Notes: generated from the letters alone by a model not told the origin. Shown: positions 35,066 to 47,092, counted from the first letter of the stretch. The stretch: DNA of 64,000 bases from Serripes groenlandicus (GCA_031761405.1 JASEVX010000113.1:310001-374000); one strand, 5' to 3'. Numbers and translations are program-made.

Positions 35066-36455
35066 AGTACTGATAGTACTGAAGGTAGAATTGCGATCAT
35101 TTTTTTTAATAAACTTTTAATCAAAATGTGTGTCTCAGCGTTGTCTTCTTCAGCAGTTTGACAGAAACAAAGCCTAAATCTGATATTGTGTCAATGTGTT
35201 ATTTGTCAACTCTATCCCATAAGTTTTTCCTGTGATTTGATACTGCTAACTCTCATAAAAAAGCACGGAATAGGACAACTATACTTTCACAACTTTGATT
35301 AAATATATTTTCAATTAAATTGTAAAAAATATTTTTCTTGTTTTTTTAAAGTTTTGTCATTATTATTTAAGACGGACATTATATACTAGAATAGCCAACT
35401 GACTATCATTTTAAAAACGTGTTTCTTATTTAAACCTTTCCCATCTGAATACGTACTTTTGAAAACATTGATGCAGAAGAAGAAATTGCTCATGACAAGC
35501 AATTTCTCCTTTTGCAACAATGTTTTCAACTTTATTCAATGATTACACTTCCAATAAAGGTGCTTTTCTGTATCTTTGCTCAGATTTTTTTTTTAAATTC
35601 GTCTGCTGCAAGGTTTTTATATTGTGGGGTGGGTTGTGATTTATTAAAGGGCAAGCAGGATTGGGAATTGAGTGTTGCACTTATCCTAATGAAACAGCTT
35701 AATTTAACTTTTTAATATTCTTTCCATCACCAACTCAGTCATCTGTTAGTAATCAACTCTATGAACGAAATCATCGCGCCAAAATCTTTAATTGCGTCAA
35801 AATAATAACGAACAAACTGTCAACATCAAATGTTGAACTGTGTAATACAAATTTAGAATAAAAGGATGAGTCAGTTATATTGTAAAAACCAATATCCACG
35901 GGTCATTTACCTGATTTGGTATATATGTGAAAGGCAAATTACCTATTGAAAACGAATGCATAACTAAAACGATTTTGATGGGCTTCGTTACTAGAAACGA
36001 GCACATGTTCTATACTATCATTATTATTAATGACATGAACGAATATGTATGGACTAGCGCCTAGACTTTCGTACTAGCCCGATCCTTTATTCCACTCGCT
36101 TATGCTAGCGGGCGAGTGGATGTTTACATGTTTACATCTCTGCCGAGAGTGAAGAAAAGGTTACAATTTACAAAGGGTAATTGCGCGGTGAAGTGCTATA
36201 TTGGTGTAGTGATATCTAAATAATTGTGTACACTTAAATATGATGTTTACACATTAAGAGACTTTGTAATTTTATTTGGATACCTAGAATAAGTGAATTT
36301 ATTTCACTTATTTTACTTTTGCTTATGTTTGCATTTATAATTCAGTCTGATTTGTTTGCTCTATTTTTGTATGTGTTCTGGGGCATTTACATCACGTGAC
36401 TTCAAAATCCTAATTGTAACAATGGTATCGTCTGCGCATGCGCAACTCTACCAAA
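35066..36455. other. Intron, with a family B MITE at about 35435-35630
   Basis: The MITE has left arm TTTAAACCTTTCCCATCTGA, core GAAATTGCTCATGACAAGCA and right arm AATTCGTCTGCTGCAAGG. The rest has no supported feature. Confidence 0.6.
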
Positions 36456-36870
36456 AACCAACGCATAGACTTTCGTACACTATGTAATTTGTAACAAATA
36501 AAAGGACCTGCGTATAGGTAGGACTACCTGCAACATGTTAGTGGTAACAAATAAAAGGACCTTCGTAAAGACCTTCGCACAATATTGAATTGTGTGACAA
36601 ATAAAAGGACATGTGAATAGGCCTACGTGCAACATGTACGTTGTAACAAATAAAAGTAAAGACCTTCGTATAATATGTAAGTTGTGACAAATAAAAGTAC
36701 CTTCGTATAAACCTTCGTACACTATGTTAGTTGTAACAAATAAAAGGACCTTCGTACAATATGTAAGTTGTAACAAATAAACGGTCTTTCGTAAAGACAT
36801 TCGTACAATATGTAAGTTGTGACAAATAAAATAAACTACGCATAAACCTACATGCAATATCTGACTTATT
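36456..36870. repeat. TTGTAACAAATAAAAGG repeats, block 2
   Basis: About ten copies of a roughly 40-bp unit (TGTAAGTTGTAACAAATAAA, AGGACCTTCGTA). Longer shared flanks with block 1 (ATAGACTTTCGTACAC) show the two blocks were once one or were duplicated. Confidence 0.85.
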
Positions 36871-37057
36871 GCCGATACAACAGAACCCCTATAGTGGTGT
36901 TCAAACATGCGACAGTAATACGATGTGCGTAATGCCACTCCATTCAAATTGTCTAATTATGTGACCAAAAACATATGCAACATTTCAATAGCCAGTTTTT
37001 TTGTTTTTTTTAAATACTAAATATTTTCATCTATATGTACACAAATATGAATATATA

Positions 37058-38565
37058 CTGAACAAAAAAAAAAACTTCCGCTAAGTTTGCTTCAGTATAG
37101 CTGGATGAAAACAAATATGGGGAGTCATTGTTATATATGCTTTTAAAGAGTGTTCCATGATGCATCGTTTCGTGCAAAAATGATGGCCATAGGTTAACAG
37201 AAAGTGGGGGGAAATTTGACCAAGTGAGGTAGGTGTTAAAAACAAAAATAACACTTAATAACGGGTATGACCACCTCTTCAGTTGACCACTGCATTGCAT
37301 CGCCGGTGCATATAATTCACTAAATTGTTGATTTCTGCCTGTGGAATATTGTTCCATTCCTGAATGAGGGCTTGACGAAGTTAGTTGACGTTAGCAGGTG
37401 GGCTGGGACGACGCCTCACTCGTCTGAATATCCCAGGCGTGCTCGATTGGGTTGAGATCAGGACTTTTAGCGGGCCAGTCATCAATAAAATCAATGTTAT
37501 TTGTAATAAGAAAATTTACAGTGTCTCTAGCTGTGTGAGATGTGGCACTATCATATTGAAAAATCTAGATGTTGGCGTTGTTATGGAACAGAGGAATGAC
37601 GTGATGAGCGAGAATATCATCGCTGTAACGTTGAGCATTTAAATTGCCATTAATGACGACTAGTGGTGAACGATAACCATGGGCAATGGCTGCCCAAACC
37701 ATGACAGAACCGCAACCCCCGAAACCATCTCGTTCAAGAACACAACAGTCAGCATAGCGTTCATTTTTCCTACGGTAGACGCGCACCCTGCCATCAGCAC
37801 GATGTAAACAAAATCTGGATTCATCCAAAAAATAACGGTATTCCAGTGTCGTCGTATCCAACGAGTGTGTAAACGTGCACAATTAAGACGATTTACAAGA
37901 TGACGTTGTGTTAAAACGCACCCGACGTAAGGACGTCGTCCGTGTAAACCGTTCCTCCGCAGACGATTACGAACAGTTTGCCCACTGATTCGGTTATTAC
38001 GAATTCCAGGTGTGTTAGCAGCAGTAGCAGTGACAGTTTGGAAACGATTGCGCAAATGAGTGTTCATTATAAAGCGGTCTCGACCACGCGTTGTAACACG
38101 CGGACGTCCACTACGTGGCAAGTCGTCGATGCGTGCTGTCGTTCGAAATCATGCGCGAAAATTTCGTATCGCTCGACTAGAACTCCCAATATGCCTTTCA
38201 ACGTCTTCTGTCGACATACCAGCATCAAGCATACCAATCGCACGTTCGTGTAAATTATTGGGTAATATTGGCATACTAAAAATGCTACAATGTCAAAAAT
38301 TATATTTTTTTCACTTGACAACAATATCAGTAAGACAAGCAAAACAATTTGACCGAATACCACACGGAACATGTTGCAATTATGAACGTGCAAATCGAAT
38401 TTCACGTTGTCGATGAATAACAGTGCAAATAAAATCGATAAAATTCATGAATCCTGATAACACAGGTCAAGGCTAATATTACCTGTCTACTAACTTTACA
38501 CAATTATGTCTTTAACACAACAAACACTATGTGTACAAATCGGAAGTTTCTTTTTTTTTGTTCAG
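37058..38565 (-). mobile_element. Tc1-like DNA transposon, decayed
   Basis: The termini are inverted: CTGAACAAAAAAAAAAACTT at the left and its complement ending TTTGTTCAG at the right, both next to TA, the Tc1/mariner target. The total length of about 1.5 kb and a single internal transposase fit the family. Confidence 0.9.
37255..38274 (-). pseudogene. Tc1-like transposase pseudogene
   Basis: Starts MPILPNNLHERAIGMLDAGM (helix-turn-helix region), then a frame break after RNFRA, then SGRPRVTTRGRDRFI (the GRPR minor-groove motif between the two helix-turn-helix domains). A second frame break near 37825 separates WNTVIF from LDESRF, which holds the first catalytic Asp. VMVWAAIA is conserved; a TAG at 37567-37565 replaces a sense codon just before FQYDSATSHTA (second Asp). 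SPDLNPIEHAWD (catalytic Glu) follows, then another break. All three DDE residues are visible, but at least three frameshifts and a stop make it inactive. Confidence 0.9.
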
Positions 38566-39103
38566 TATATTAAGTATATCTGGCACAGAGACATTTAAAT
38601 TTATTTCGCCTCCCACGAAATTCTAGCAATTTCATTGGTTAAAGCCTGTCACGTGCACACCCCCTATATTTCTATAGGGGGTGAGTATATTCCATAGGGA
38701 GTGAGTAAATTCAATATGGCTTCTATTCTCAGATCAAGCTGACTGGAAGTTTTTTTCAGTTGCCTATGTTAAAATAGATCTATATACTGTATAATATCTT
38801 GATATTTTTAACAGCGATTTGTTTACAATATATATATCATAACGACTACGAAGTTGAATATCATGCAAAGTAACTTCCCTTTCCATAGAAAAAAAAAAAA
38901 TCAATGAATGTAAAAAAAATCATGCATGTCCTACGCTTGTTATTTTTTTTTCCCCTTAGTGGGTCAGTAACAGACCATTTATAACTGATTTATTTCATCA
39001 ACCACCTTTCATGAACAAAACAAATTGATATTGTTTCATTTCATTATTAAAGTGGGTTTAGTACTAGGAATTTTAAAAATACTGGGACCAAATACTAGGA
39101 AAA

Positions 39104-39154
39104 TGACGTCACGTCATCGGTTTGACGTCATAACGCTAGTGATTTGGCGCCAAA
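39104..39154. promoter_or_regulatory. Paired CRE and E2F-type palindromes, foldback unit 1
   Basis: Two perfect TGACGTCA octamers (39104-39111, 39123-39130) and a perfect TTTGGCGCCAAA (39143-39154). These match the CREB/ATF and E2F consensus sequences; binding is not shown. Confidence 0.55.
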
Positions 39155-39870
39155 ACCCGTAAATTTCATCTAGAAATATTGTAAATGTTAATGTAAATGA
39201 AAGAGTATCATTTTCTTTTGCTCATGAAAGGTGGTCGATGAAATAAATCAGTTATTTGGTCTGTTACTGACCCACTACTGAAAAATAGGGGGTATGTTGA
39301 ATGTATAGGGGGACTCGGCTAACGCCTCGCCCCCTATAAATTCCACAGACCCCCTATTTTTCCGTAGTGGGTCAGTAACAGACCAAATAACTAATATTAT
39401 TTCACCTCCCACTAGAAACTGGCCTTTTCATTGGACAAGAGAAGTCACGTGGTGACCCACTATTTTTCTATAGTGGGTCAGTAAATTTCTATAGTGGGTC
39501 AGTAGTCGACAATCCATTCTTTCTTTAAAATCACCTTTTTCTATCCCAAAATGACGTAAATCACTAACACTATTACAACTGTAAATTGTGTTTTTAAGGA
39601 ATGGAGAGCCTTTTTTTCGTTTTTATGGGGGTATGAACAAAAAAACCTGATCACTCTCTATGAAATCGCGAAGCAAAAGTGATGAACACAAAAAAACCTA
39701 AAATAGATCTATATGAAAATGAACACAATATTTTTTCCGTAGAGGGTTAGTAACAGACTAAATAACTGATTTATTTCATCAACCACCTTTCATGACCAAG
39801 TTTCATTTCATTATTAAAGTGGGTTTAATACTAGGAATTTTAAAAATATTGGGACCGAATACTAGGAAAA

Positions 39871-39923
39871 TGACGTCACGTCAGCGGTTTTTGACGTCAT
39901 AACGCTAGTCATTTGGCGCCAAA
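39871..39923. promoter_or_regulatory. Paired CRE and E2F-type palindromes, foldback unit 2
   Basis: TGACGTCA at 39871-39878 and 39892-39899, TTTGGCGCCAAA at 39912-39923. Confidence 0.55.
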
Positions 39924-40020
39924 ACCCGTAAATTTCTTCTAGACATATTGTAAACGTTAATGTAAATGAAACAATATCAATTTTCTTTGCTCATGAAAGG
40001 TGGTCGATGAAATAAATCAA

Positions 40021-40159
40021 TTATTGGGTTTGTTACTGACCCACTACGGAAATATAGGGGGTCTGTAGGATGAATAGGGGGACTCGGCTATCGCCTCGCC
40101 CCCTATTAATCCTACAGACCCCCTATATTTCCGTAGTGGGTCAGTAACAAACCCAATAA
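40021..40159. repeat. 61-bp stem hairpin
   Basis: The arms 40021-40081 and 40099-40159 are reverse complements with a single mismatch, around a 17-nt loop ACTCGGCTATCGCCTCG. Confidence 0.95.
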
Positions 40160-40482
40160 CTAATATTATTTCACCTCCCACTAGAAACTAGCGATTTCAT
40201 TGGACAAGAGCAGTCACGTGGTGACCCCCTAAATTTCTATAGTGGGTCAGTTTAAAGTCAATCGTCGACAAAATGGCCGCCATTCATCGATTCTTCCTTT
40301 AAAATCACCCTTTTTTATCTCAAAATCACGGAAATCGATAACAATATTACAACTATAAATTGTGTTTATGAAAATGAACACAAAATTGTTCCGTTATGGG
40401 TCAGTAACAGACCAAACAACGATCTATTTCATCAATCACCTTTCATGAGCAAATAAAATACTGGGACCGAATACTAGGAAAA

Positions 40483-40533
40483 TGACGTCACGTCAGCGGT
40501 TTGACGTCATAACGCAAGTCATTTGGCGCCAAA
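40483..40533. promoter_or_regulatory. Paired CRE and E2F-type palindromes, foldback unit 3
   Basis: TGACGTCA at 40483-40490 and 40502-40509, TTTGGCGCCAAA at 40522-40533. Confidence 0.55.
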
Positions 40534-40809
40534 ACCCGTAAAAATTTCATCTAGACATATTGTAAACGTTAATGTAAATGAAACGATATCATTTTTTTTT
40601 CTCATGAAAGGTGGTTTATTAAATAAATCAGTTATTTGGTCTGTTACTGACCCACTACGAAAACATAGGGGGCCAGGAATGTATAGGGGGACTCGGCTAA
40701 CGCCTCGCCCCTATAAATTCCACAGACCCCCGATTTTTCTGTAATGGGTCAGTAACAGACCAAATAACTAATAATACATCTATATGTCTCTGGTTGGCAC
40801 AACACATAC

Positions 40810-41121
40810 CATCAAGTACCGTTAGTTTGAACCACAAACTCGCACACTGCCAAGTAGAAGTGGAGTATAGCGCTGTATATATCCCTTTTCCCAGGAAAGC
40901 ATCGATACGCCCGATCTCCAACGTAAACGATGAGTTGTAAGCCATCATTTTGAAACGTGTAGAATTGGTGGCTATATATCCGCTATTGTTATAAGCGTAG
41001 ATCCACTCAACACCTCCCTCACTAACGTCAGTCTTGTTCTTAGGAACAAACGTAAATAACACCCGTTTTCCGTCAATGGCAGGCTCTGCCACTGAAACTG
41101 TACCACAATCATTTGTGTATA
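40810..41121 (-). CDS. Ig-like domain 1 (most distal seen)
   Basis: 312-bp phase 1-1 exon with acceptor TTTGTTTCTACAG (AG at 41123-41122) and donor GTATGT (GT at 40809-40808). The 104-residue product has a cysteine in TNDCGTVS, a tryptophan in VEWIYAY, GKGIYTALY in place of the usual DxGxYxC, and a cysteine in TWQCASLW. Four N-glycosylation sequons (NKTD, NNSG, NSTR, NSSF). It joins in phase to the exon at 33961 across a 6.8-kb, repeat-filled intron. The signal-peptide exon must lie further right and was not found; the domain could instead belong to a separate gene. Confidence 0.8.
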
Positions 41122-42039
41122 CTGTAGAAACAAAAGAAGTACACCGATAATAAATCGTAAAACAATAGAAATTCACAAAGAATAATCGGAAAAACAATAG
41201 AAACAGAAAGTATTATACATCGTAGAAGCGATAGAAATATACAAATTATTTTTCGTAGAAAATAGAGATACATGTATTATGATTCAAAATTGTGCTAATT
41301 GTTAATCCTAAATATTTCTATATACTAAATTCCTTTTTCCATATTGTATGTCATATTCCTTTCAGATATTTTTCTGATTAATCTTTCTTATTGTTCCTAA
41401 TTATTCTTTCTCAATATGTCAGTTTGCATCTCAGGAAATTGTCAATAACCTATGTTTCTTTTTACAATCAATGCCTATTATCACCTTTAGGAATAAAACG
41501 TGTCATCGGCCTTTGAAGTCAAAGAGAGTGAGTTCTCACCTTTGCTCAAAGACTGATGATCATTAGAATTTAAAAAGCAGACTCAAAAGTTGGTACAACA
41601 AAGGTATATTTGCTGTCAGTAATCAATACGGAGAACATGCTTGTTAGCTTATGCACTATCAAAGTGTTATTTTCTTAAAAAAAGTTGTTCAACCAAAGTA
41701 TCCATGACTAATTTGAGTACAGGTAACTTTACTATTGGAGATCCAATCTTAATCAAATAGGACAACTCTGGCGGAGAAATAACATTTGTTAACCTTTCTT
41801 TTTTGTTTTGCGCAATCACTTACATCCACCCATATTTTTGTGACTATCGAAGTGCATTTTTTAAATAAAATTAAAAAAAAATTTGGATTACTTGAGAACA
41901 AATGACTTTTTAATGTTTTAGTGTTTGTCTTACAAATGTTAACTTTACTTTTGCAGATCCAATATATATAAAATAGGACAACTCTGGTGGAGAAATAAAT
42001 TTGTTAAAGCTTACTTTTTGTGTTGCGCAATCACTCACA
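41122..42039. other. Intergenic or intron, with a 140-bp duplication
   Basis: The segments about 41690-41825 and 41905-42045 are copies (AGGACAACTCTGG, GCGCAATCACT). No coding sequence is supported. Confidence 0.6.
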
Positions 42040-42496
42040 TATTGCGACATAAAACATGGATTATAAATTGTCGACACAGTTCGAATTACATGGATTTTAA
42101 ATCGTGGACTCAGATAGAAATACATAGATTATATATCGTAGAAACAGATAGAAATACATGAACTATAAATCGTAGATTCAGAAAAAAATACACGAATCAT
42201 AAATCGTACACTCGGAAAGAAATACATGGATTACAAATTGTAGACACAGATAGAAATAAATGGAATATAAGTCGTAGATACAGAGAGAAATACATTGATT
42301 ATAAATCGTAGATACATATATAAATACAAGGATTAAACAGTGTAAAAACAGATAGAAATACAAGGATTATAAATCGTGGACACATATAATATACAAGAAT
42401 TATAATTTGTGGAAACAGATAAAAACACATGGATTATAAATCGTAGACTCAGATAGAAATACATCGATTATACATCGTGGACACGGTTACAAATAC
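42040..42496. repeat. 34-bp satellite, left part
   Basis: About 13 copies of AAATACATGGATTATAAATC plus GTAGACACAGATAG (34 bp). It continues at 46929 after the Mutator-like insertion. Confidence 0.92.
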
Positions 42497-42722
42497 GGGT
42501 GTCACTAAACAGAGTCTGGTAGGGTCCGGTAGTGTCTGGTAGAGTCTGGTGGTCAAATATCTCATTATATCACTTTTTTTTGTTATGTTTTTGTATTGAA
42601 ATGAATAAAATAAAGTGTCATATAAATAACAAAAAAAATGTATTTGCCTATTTTAGTTCATTTTTGAGTGAATATAGAAATATTATATGCGTGAACACGG
42701 ACACTGGTCGAGTCTGGTCATT
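42497..42722 (+). repeat. Left TIR of the Mutator-like element
   Basis: Inverted relative to 46700-46919. It includes repeated GAGTCTGGTAG-type motifs at the outer end and again at its inner edge (GGTCGAGTCTGGTC). Confidence 0.88.
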
Positions 42723-43489
42723 ATTAAGCAATAAATACAACGTTTTATTCGATTGTTTAGTTATAAAAAGTTAATATAATATGTGTTGGTATATATGTGA
42801 TCAAAATAAATTATTATTTCAGCAAATAATTAATTAAACAGACCAAAATATGATTAGGTTTGATGATTTGCTTTAACAAAAATGGCGGCCATATTTGTCT
42901 GTTTAATATGCGGTTCTGTAAGTCGTATACAGCTATTGATCATATCGGGATTGTGAGGAGGGAGAAATCATGAGTTTATGTATATAATACCAGAGATTTG
43001 ATTATGAGTTATATAAAATGTATGTCTTTTGTTATTTATTTGAAGGCCAACATATTTGATAATTACACTTTATTCTCCTCAAACTCAATTGATAACTTTG
43101 TGGAAGAAACATAAAAATACATTACATATACTGTTGATGCCTTTCTTTTCAACACTGTTTTCAGATATTATCCTATATTACAGATGTATGGTAAAGAGAT
43201 TAAATAAGTTGTTTGTACCTTAAAGTATGTAGTCCCACACACGTCACATCACATCACAAGAATAATGCATTCCTTTTCAACATTGTTTTCAAGAGACCTA
43301 TAATACTAAAACTTGTAATTTAGATTGCAAGATTGTTTGTTCTAGTTGAAGGGGATTAATCATGTACTCATTCCGTCAAACTAACACATTAAGGTAGTTT
43401 GTGTTACTTTCATTAAAGAATGTTAAAAAGCTTGTTTGTTTATAATTGTAGTTGATAGATTCTTTGATTTCAACATTATTGTATTGAAC

Positions 43490-45029
43490 ACGACATTCAA
43501 ATCTCGTGCTTCAAGATCCCGTGATGAGGTCGTAATTATGTGGTCAGGTGGGTTTGGTACCGGCACATTTTGGAAGCCTTGCCACTTTGTGCCGTTACCA
43601 GAAATGACCGCGGTGTCCCCAATCAGTTTGGATGACCTGGATCAATCCCTCCCCAATATCCTGAATTGGATTCTGATTTTAGGGGCGTCATCGATTCCTT
43701 CATGCAGGCGCGGGAAGGGACTGGTAATATGCTTGAAATCTCTTTCATACGAATAGAGTCCTTTGCTCAGTCACCAAAATGGACTGATAATTTGGTTGTT
43801 AAGTCTTTATCAGACAGAGATTCCTTGGATCAGTTTCCTGAAGGTGCTGGTAATTCCGCGGACATCTCTGTCTCAGAAAGACACTCATCCATTCAGTTAC
43901 CATAAGGGACTGGTAATTCGGTGGTAAAGTCTTTATCAGACAGAGATTCCTTGGATCAGTTGCCTGAAAGTGTGAATTGTGCAACCCCCGATGATTCAAT
44001 TGACAGTCGCGTTGTGCATAATGCAAAGTATTATGAACAACGCAAAAACCGCACCAACTTCACACACCGAAATAATGTTGCAGATGACGTTTTGGGGGCT
44101 TTAAATATTTTTTTAGACAGTAAGTTCATAAAAGAAGTGATAACAACTAATCCATCAACCCCCCTAGTCTCATTCTCCATACAGATACCCAGATGACAAT
44201 GCTAAGAACAGCAATATTTACATGTTCGGTCATTGCTATAGACAGAACCTTCAACTTAAACTCTTGTTGTGTCACCCCACTATGTTTCAAGAACATAAAT
44301 CTGCATTTAAAACATAGCAATTCCAATCCAGTCATGCTTGGTCCAATTCTTCTGCACTGGGATGGGAACTTTGACTCTTATCATAAGTTCATGTCTCACT
44401 TGCAGGGTAAATTGAGTGGCATCGACCAGAGTAAATTAATTTTTGGTTCCGACGAAGAGTTTTCGACTGGTAAAGCCATTAACATATGTATCCCACAAGC
44501 CACAATAGTGCTTTGTGCGAAACATTTGAAAGATAATGCGGTAAATAATATCAGGAAGTGTCTTCTACAACCTGAGGTTAACCGCATTATTTGTAAACTC
44601 TTCGGTCCTAATGGTGTCTTAAGTGCTGAAACTGCAACCACATTCACATAAATGGCCCAAGAATGATCCAATACACATCCATATTTGGCATATTTAAAAC
44701 GGATACTTACCAATTTGGAGAAGCATATGTTTCTCCCCAAACTCAAACATCCCTGGCTACTACAACAATGGTTTATTAATGCAAATGAGTCGTACAACCA
44801 TTTTATCAAAAGGACGACAAACCGGGTAGTGCAGAAATTGCCCGACATCATAGAAAAGTTACAAGAACTTGAACAGTGTCAAACTCTTAATGTAAAAGGC
44901 GCAATGCACGACTTGGGTAAATATTGTTTGGCGACACAAGCGTCGGTGCTACATGCTTGTCATGCTACATGGACACAGTTAAGTCCTGACCAGAGATCAA
45001 GGCGATTTATGGAATTATGGAACTTTTAA
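43490..45029 (+). pseudogene. Mutator-like transposase pseudogene
   Basis: The frame from about 43666 to 44184 (one TAA near 43904) contains two copies of a DRDSLDQ-P module, then RTNFTHRNNVADDVLGAL and a KEVITTNPSTPLVSF segment. A frameshift near 44185 leads into IAIDRTFNLN (first catalytic Asp), VMLGPILLHWD, LIFGSDEE (second Asp) and CAKHLKDN (C-x-x-H of the MULE domain). Two stops near 44651-44670 interrupt it. The C-terminal part (LKHPWLLQQWFINANES, KLPDIIEKLQEL) follows in the same frame to a TAA near 45029. The domain order is that of animal MULE proteins with the DDE fold. Not active as it stands. Confidence 0.88.
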
Positions 45030-46699
45030 GTCGCATCACATTTCAACCATCACTTCAACAGATAAGCAACTAACATAACCCTCCATTACGAGAATTGCAC
45101 GAAAACCCGGCACACGCAAACGCGTGAAAAATTGCAAAACATACACAATTGAAAATAAAAAACACAGATTATATTGAAACACATTCATGTACAAAACTCT
45201 TATATATCTGTCTAAAATGTTAACGCTAGGACACGGTTTAAATTTGAGTAGGATGGGACTCCCTATTATCGGTGCACTTACGGTTTTTTCGAAAAGAAAT
45301 TAAAATAAAGCAAACTTAACTGTAAATTATATCCAGTTTCACTCATTCCTTTATATGTTCTTGTTTACACAAAATAATCATTCACTTCTATGCAAAGTTC
45401 CAAAAATTGAGTCCATCCGCACCCATTTTGAAATTGATATTCAAGGGAGGCAATCACTCACCGGTGTAATTACAAAAAGCATTAGTATGGTGATCAATTT
45501 GTTAAATGTTCTTATTGACACAATTTAATCATATTTTCCAAAAATGAGGATTTTCTTTTTATTATGGGTAACAATCATGATGTGTCGTAATTTCTGAGAA
45601 TATTGATTTTTTGAAGAAAAAAAAATGTAACATTTGAAAGTCGTGATAACGGGGATTCCTGATGGAATCATACGGCATCCGGTTGTGCGTGCGCAACAAA
45701 GAAAACACCGGTTTTGTATTTACGTTGGAGTTCGTGATAACACGGTATTCGTAGAACCTACTATACTTGTTGTGTCACCAGGACGCAGACATATAGAAGC
45801 GGAAAATATACATATAAAGCGGCATACATCGGTTAGAGATTCGGGTTGAGAATTCTTGGTTTGTCCTTTGCGTATCACTTGATGTAATAGCGAGCTGGCA
45901 GGGGAAGGGCTCTATATTGACTTATAGGTTTCGCGGGTAATGTTGGCTCTGTGTCCAGATGTCGGCAATGTCTGCATGCTAAACAAGCGCTGCGAGCATC
46001 CTAAGCTAGCACGCTGAACAGTGGTGCAGACACGGCCGGTAGCTGGGTGCTGCTGCTTGGCCATGCTTTGAATCTCTATCAAATGAATGTACATAAAACC
46101 AAAAACATAGAATAAAAATTCCAAAAAATGGAGCTCTATGTAGCTTCTTTTATGATGATATAATTTAGATCCAAACATTAATTGTTGGGCCATGAGAGAG
46201 TTCCTGGATACAACATGTCGCAAAATGCATTTTATGAACTATATCAGGATATATATTTATTTTTTAAGGTAAAATATTTTTGCATATTTTTAAAAAAAAA
46301 AATGCAAATATGGGTTAGTTTGATTCTATTTTTTGCGGAATGTAGTAACTAAATTCTCTCTTTAATTTCGTAGTTTTCATACATTTAAAATCTTGGTATA
46401 TAATTATAACATTAATCTTTTTATCACACCTTATCAATTAGTTGACGCATAATATAGAGAGAATTAAGTGTATTACTCGCTCAGGATGTGCGATAGGGCC
46501 GCATTATAAACAGAAATTTCGAGTAAGCCATTTAGATTTACGAAACACAATGTTATCCTTAAAAATCCTCACTCTTCCACTATTTTCCTGATTATCAGCT
46601 GAAATAATATAAAACATAAATATATAATATGACACATTTAAATCAAATTAAACTTTTGATAACTTAAAAATCGTATGAAACGTTGTATGTATTGCTTAA
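45030..46699. other. Mutator-like element interior, no further gene
   Basis: AT-rich 3' part between the transposase and the right TIR; no ORF with recognisable content. Confidence 0.5.
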
Positions 46700-46919
46700 C
46701 AATTACCAGACTCTACCAGTGTCCGTGTTCACGCATATAATATTTTTATATTCACTCGAAATGAACTAAAATAGGCAAATACATTTTTTTTTATTTATAT
46801 GATACAATAACACTTTATTTTATTCATTTCAATACAAATACACAACAAAACAGTGATATAATGGGATATTTGACAACCAGACTCTACCGGACTCTTCCCG
46901 ACTCTGTTTAGTGACACCG
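46700..46919 (-). repeat. Right TIR of the Mutator-like element
   Basis: Reverse complement of 42497-42722 with small indels. Confidence 0.88.
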
Positions 46920-46928
46920 TACAAATAC

Positions 46929-47092
46929 ATGGATTATAAATCGTGGACACAGATAGAAATACAAGGATCATAATTCGTAGACACAATTAGAAATACATGG
47001 ATTATAAATCGTAGACACAGATAGAAATACAAGGATTATAAATCATAGACACAGATAGAAATACATGGATTATAAATCGTTGTCTCAATAAA
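46929..47092. repeat. 34-bp satellite, right part
   Basis: Five more copies of the same unit, followed by a short ATAG microsatellite (47095-47113). Confidence 0.9.

Larger units (their letters stand above)
38620..40780. repeat. Cluster of giant foldback repeats
   Basis: Three roughly 300-bp units (about 38950-39300, 39735-40050, 40385-40660) share inverted arms built from TGGGTCAGTAACAGACCAAA and TTATTTCATCAACCACCTTT. Between and after them are hairpins made of GGGGGACTCGGCTAACGCCT and CGCCCCCTAT, and a third shared block TTTCATTGGACAAGAG with TCACGTGGTGAC. Arms of one palindrome are arms of the next, so the whole 2 kb is a nested palindrome. It lies in the intron between Ig domains 1 and 2. 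Confidence 0.9.
42497..46919 (+). mobile_element. Mutator-like element with 9-bp target duplication
   Basis: 4423 bp. The ends are inverted: GGGTGTCACTAAACAGAGTC at the left and GACTCTGTTTAGTGACACCG at the right, with homology extending about 220 bp inward (including TTTGCCTATTTTAGTTCATT and GCGTGAACACGGACACTGG against the right arm). An exact 9-bp duplication TACAAATAC lies at 42488-42496 and 46920-46928. A 9-bp duplication plus long TIRs is diagnostic of the Mutator superfamily. Excision in silico restores an uninterrupted 34-bp satellite. Confidence 0.95.

Noticed and set aside
36480..36947. 155-codon minus ORF rich in FICHNL and LLFVTTN
   Set aside because: Translation of the TTGTAACAAATAAAAGG repeat block.
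37978..38416. Plus-strand ORFs across the Tc1-like element
   Set aside because: Antisense to the transposase pseudogene, which has clear family motifs.
41130..41197. Signal peptide directly upstream of Ig domain 1 in an extended ORF
   Set aside because: There is no ATG in that frame and a strong acceptor (TTTGTTTCTACAG) marks the exon start at 41121.
45634..45849. 71-codon ORF inside the Mutator-like element
   Set aside because: No recognisable content, and it lies in the noncoding 3' interior.
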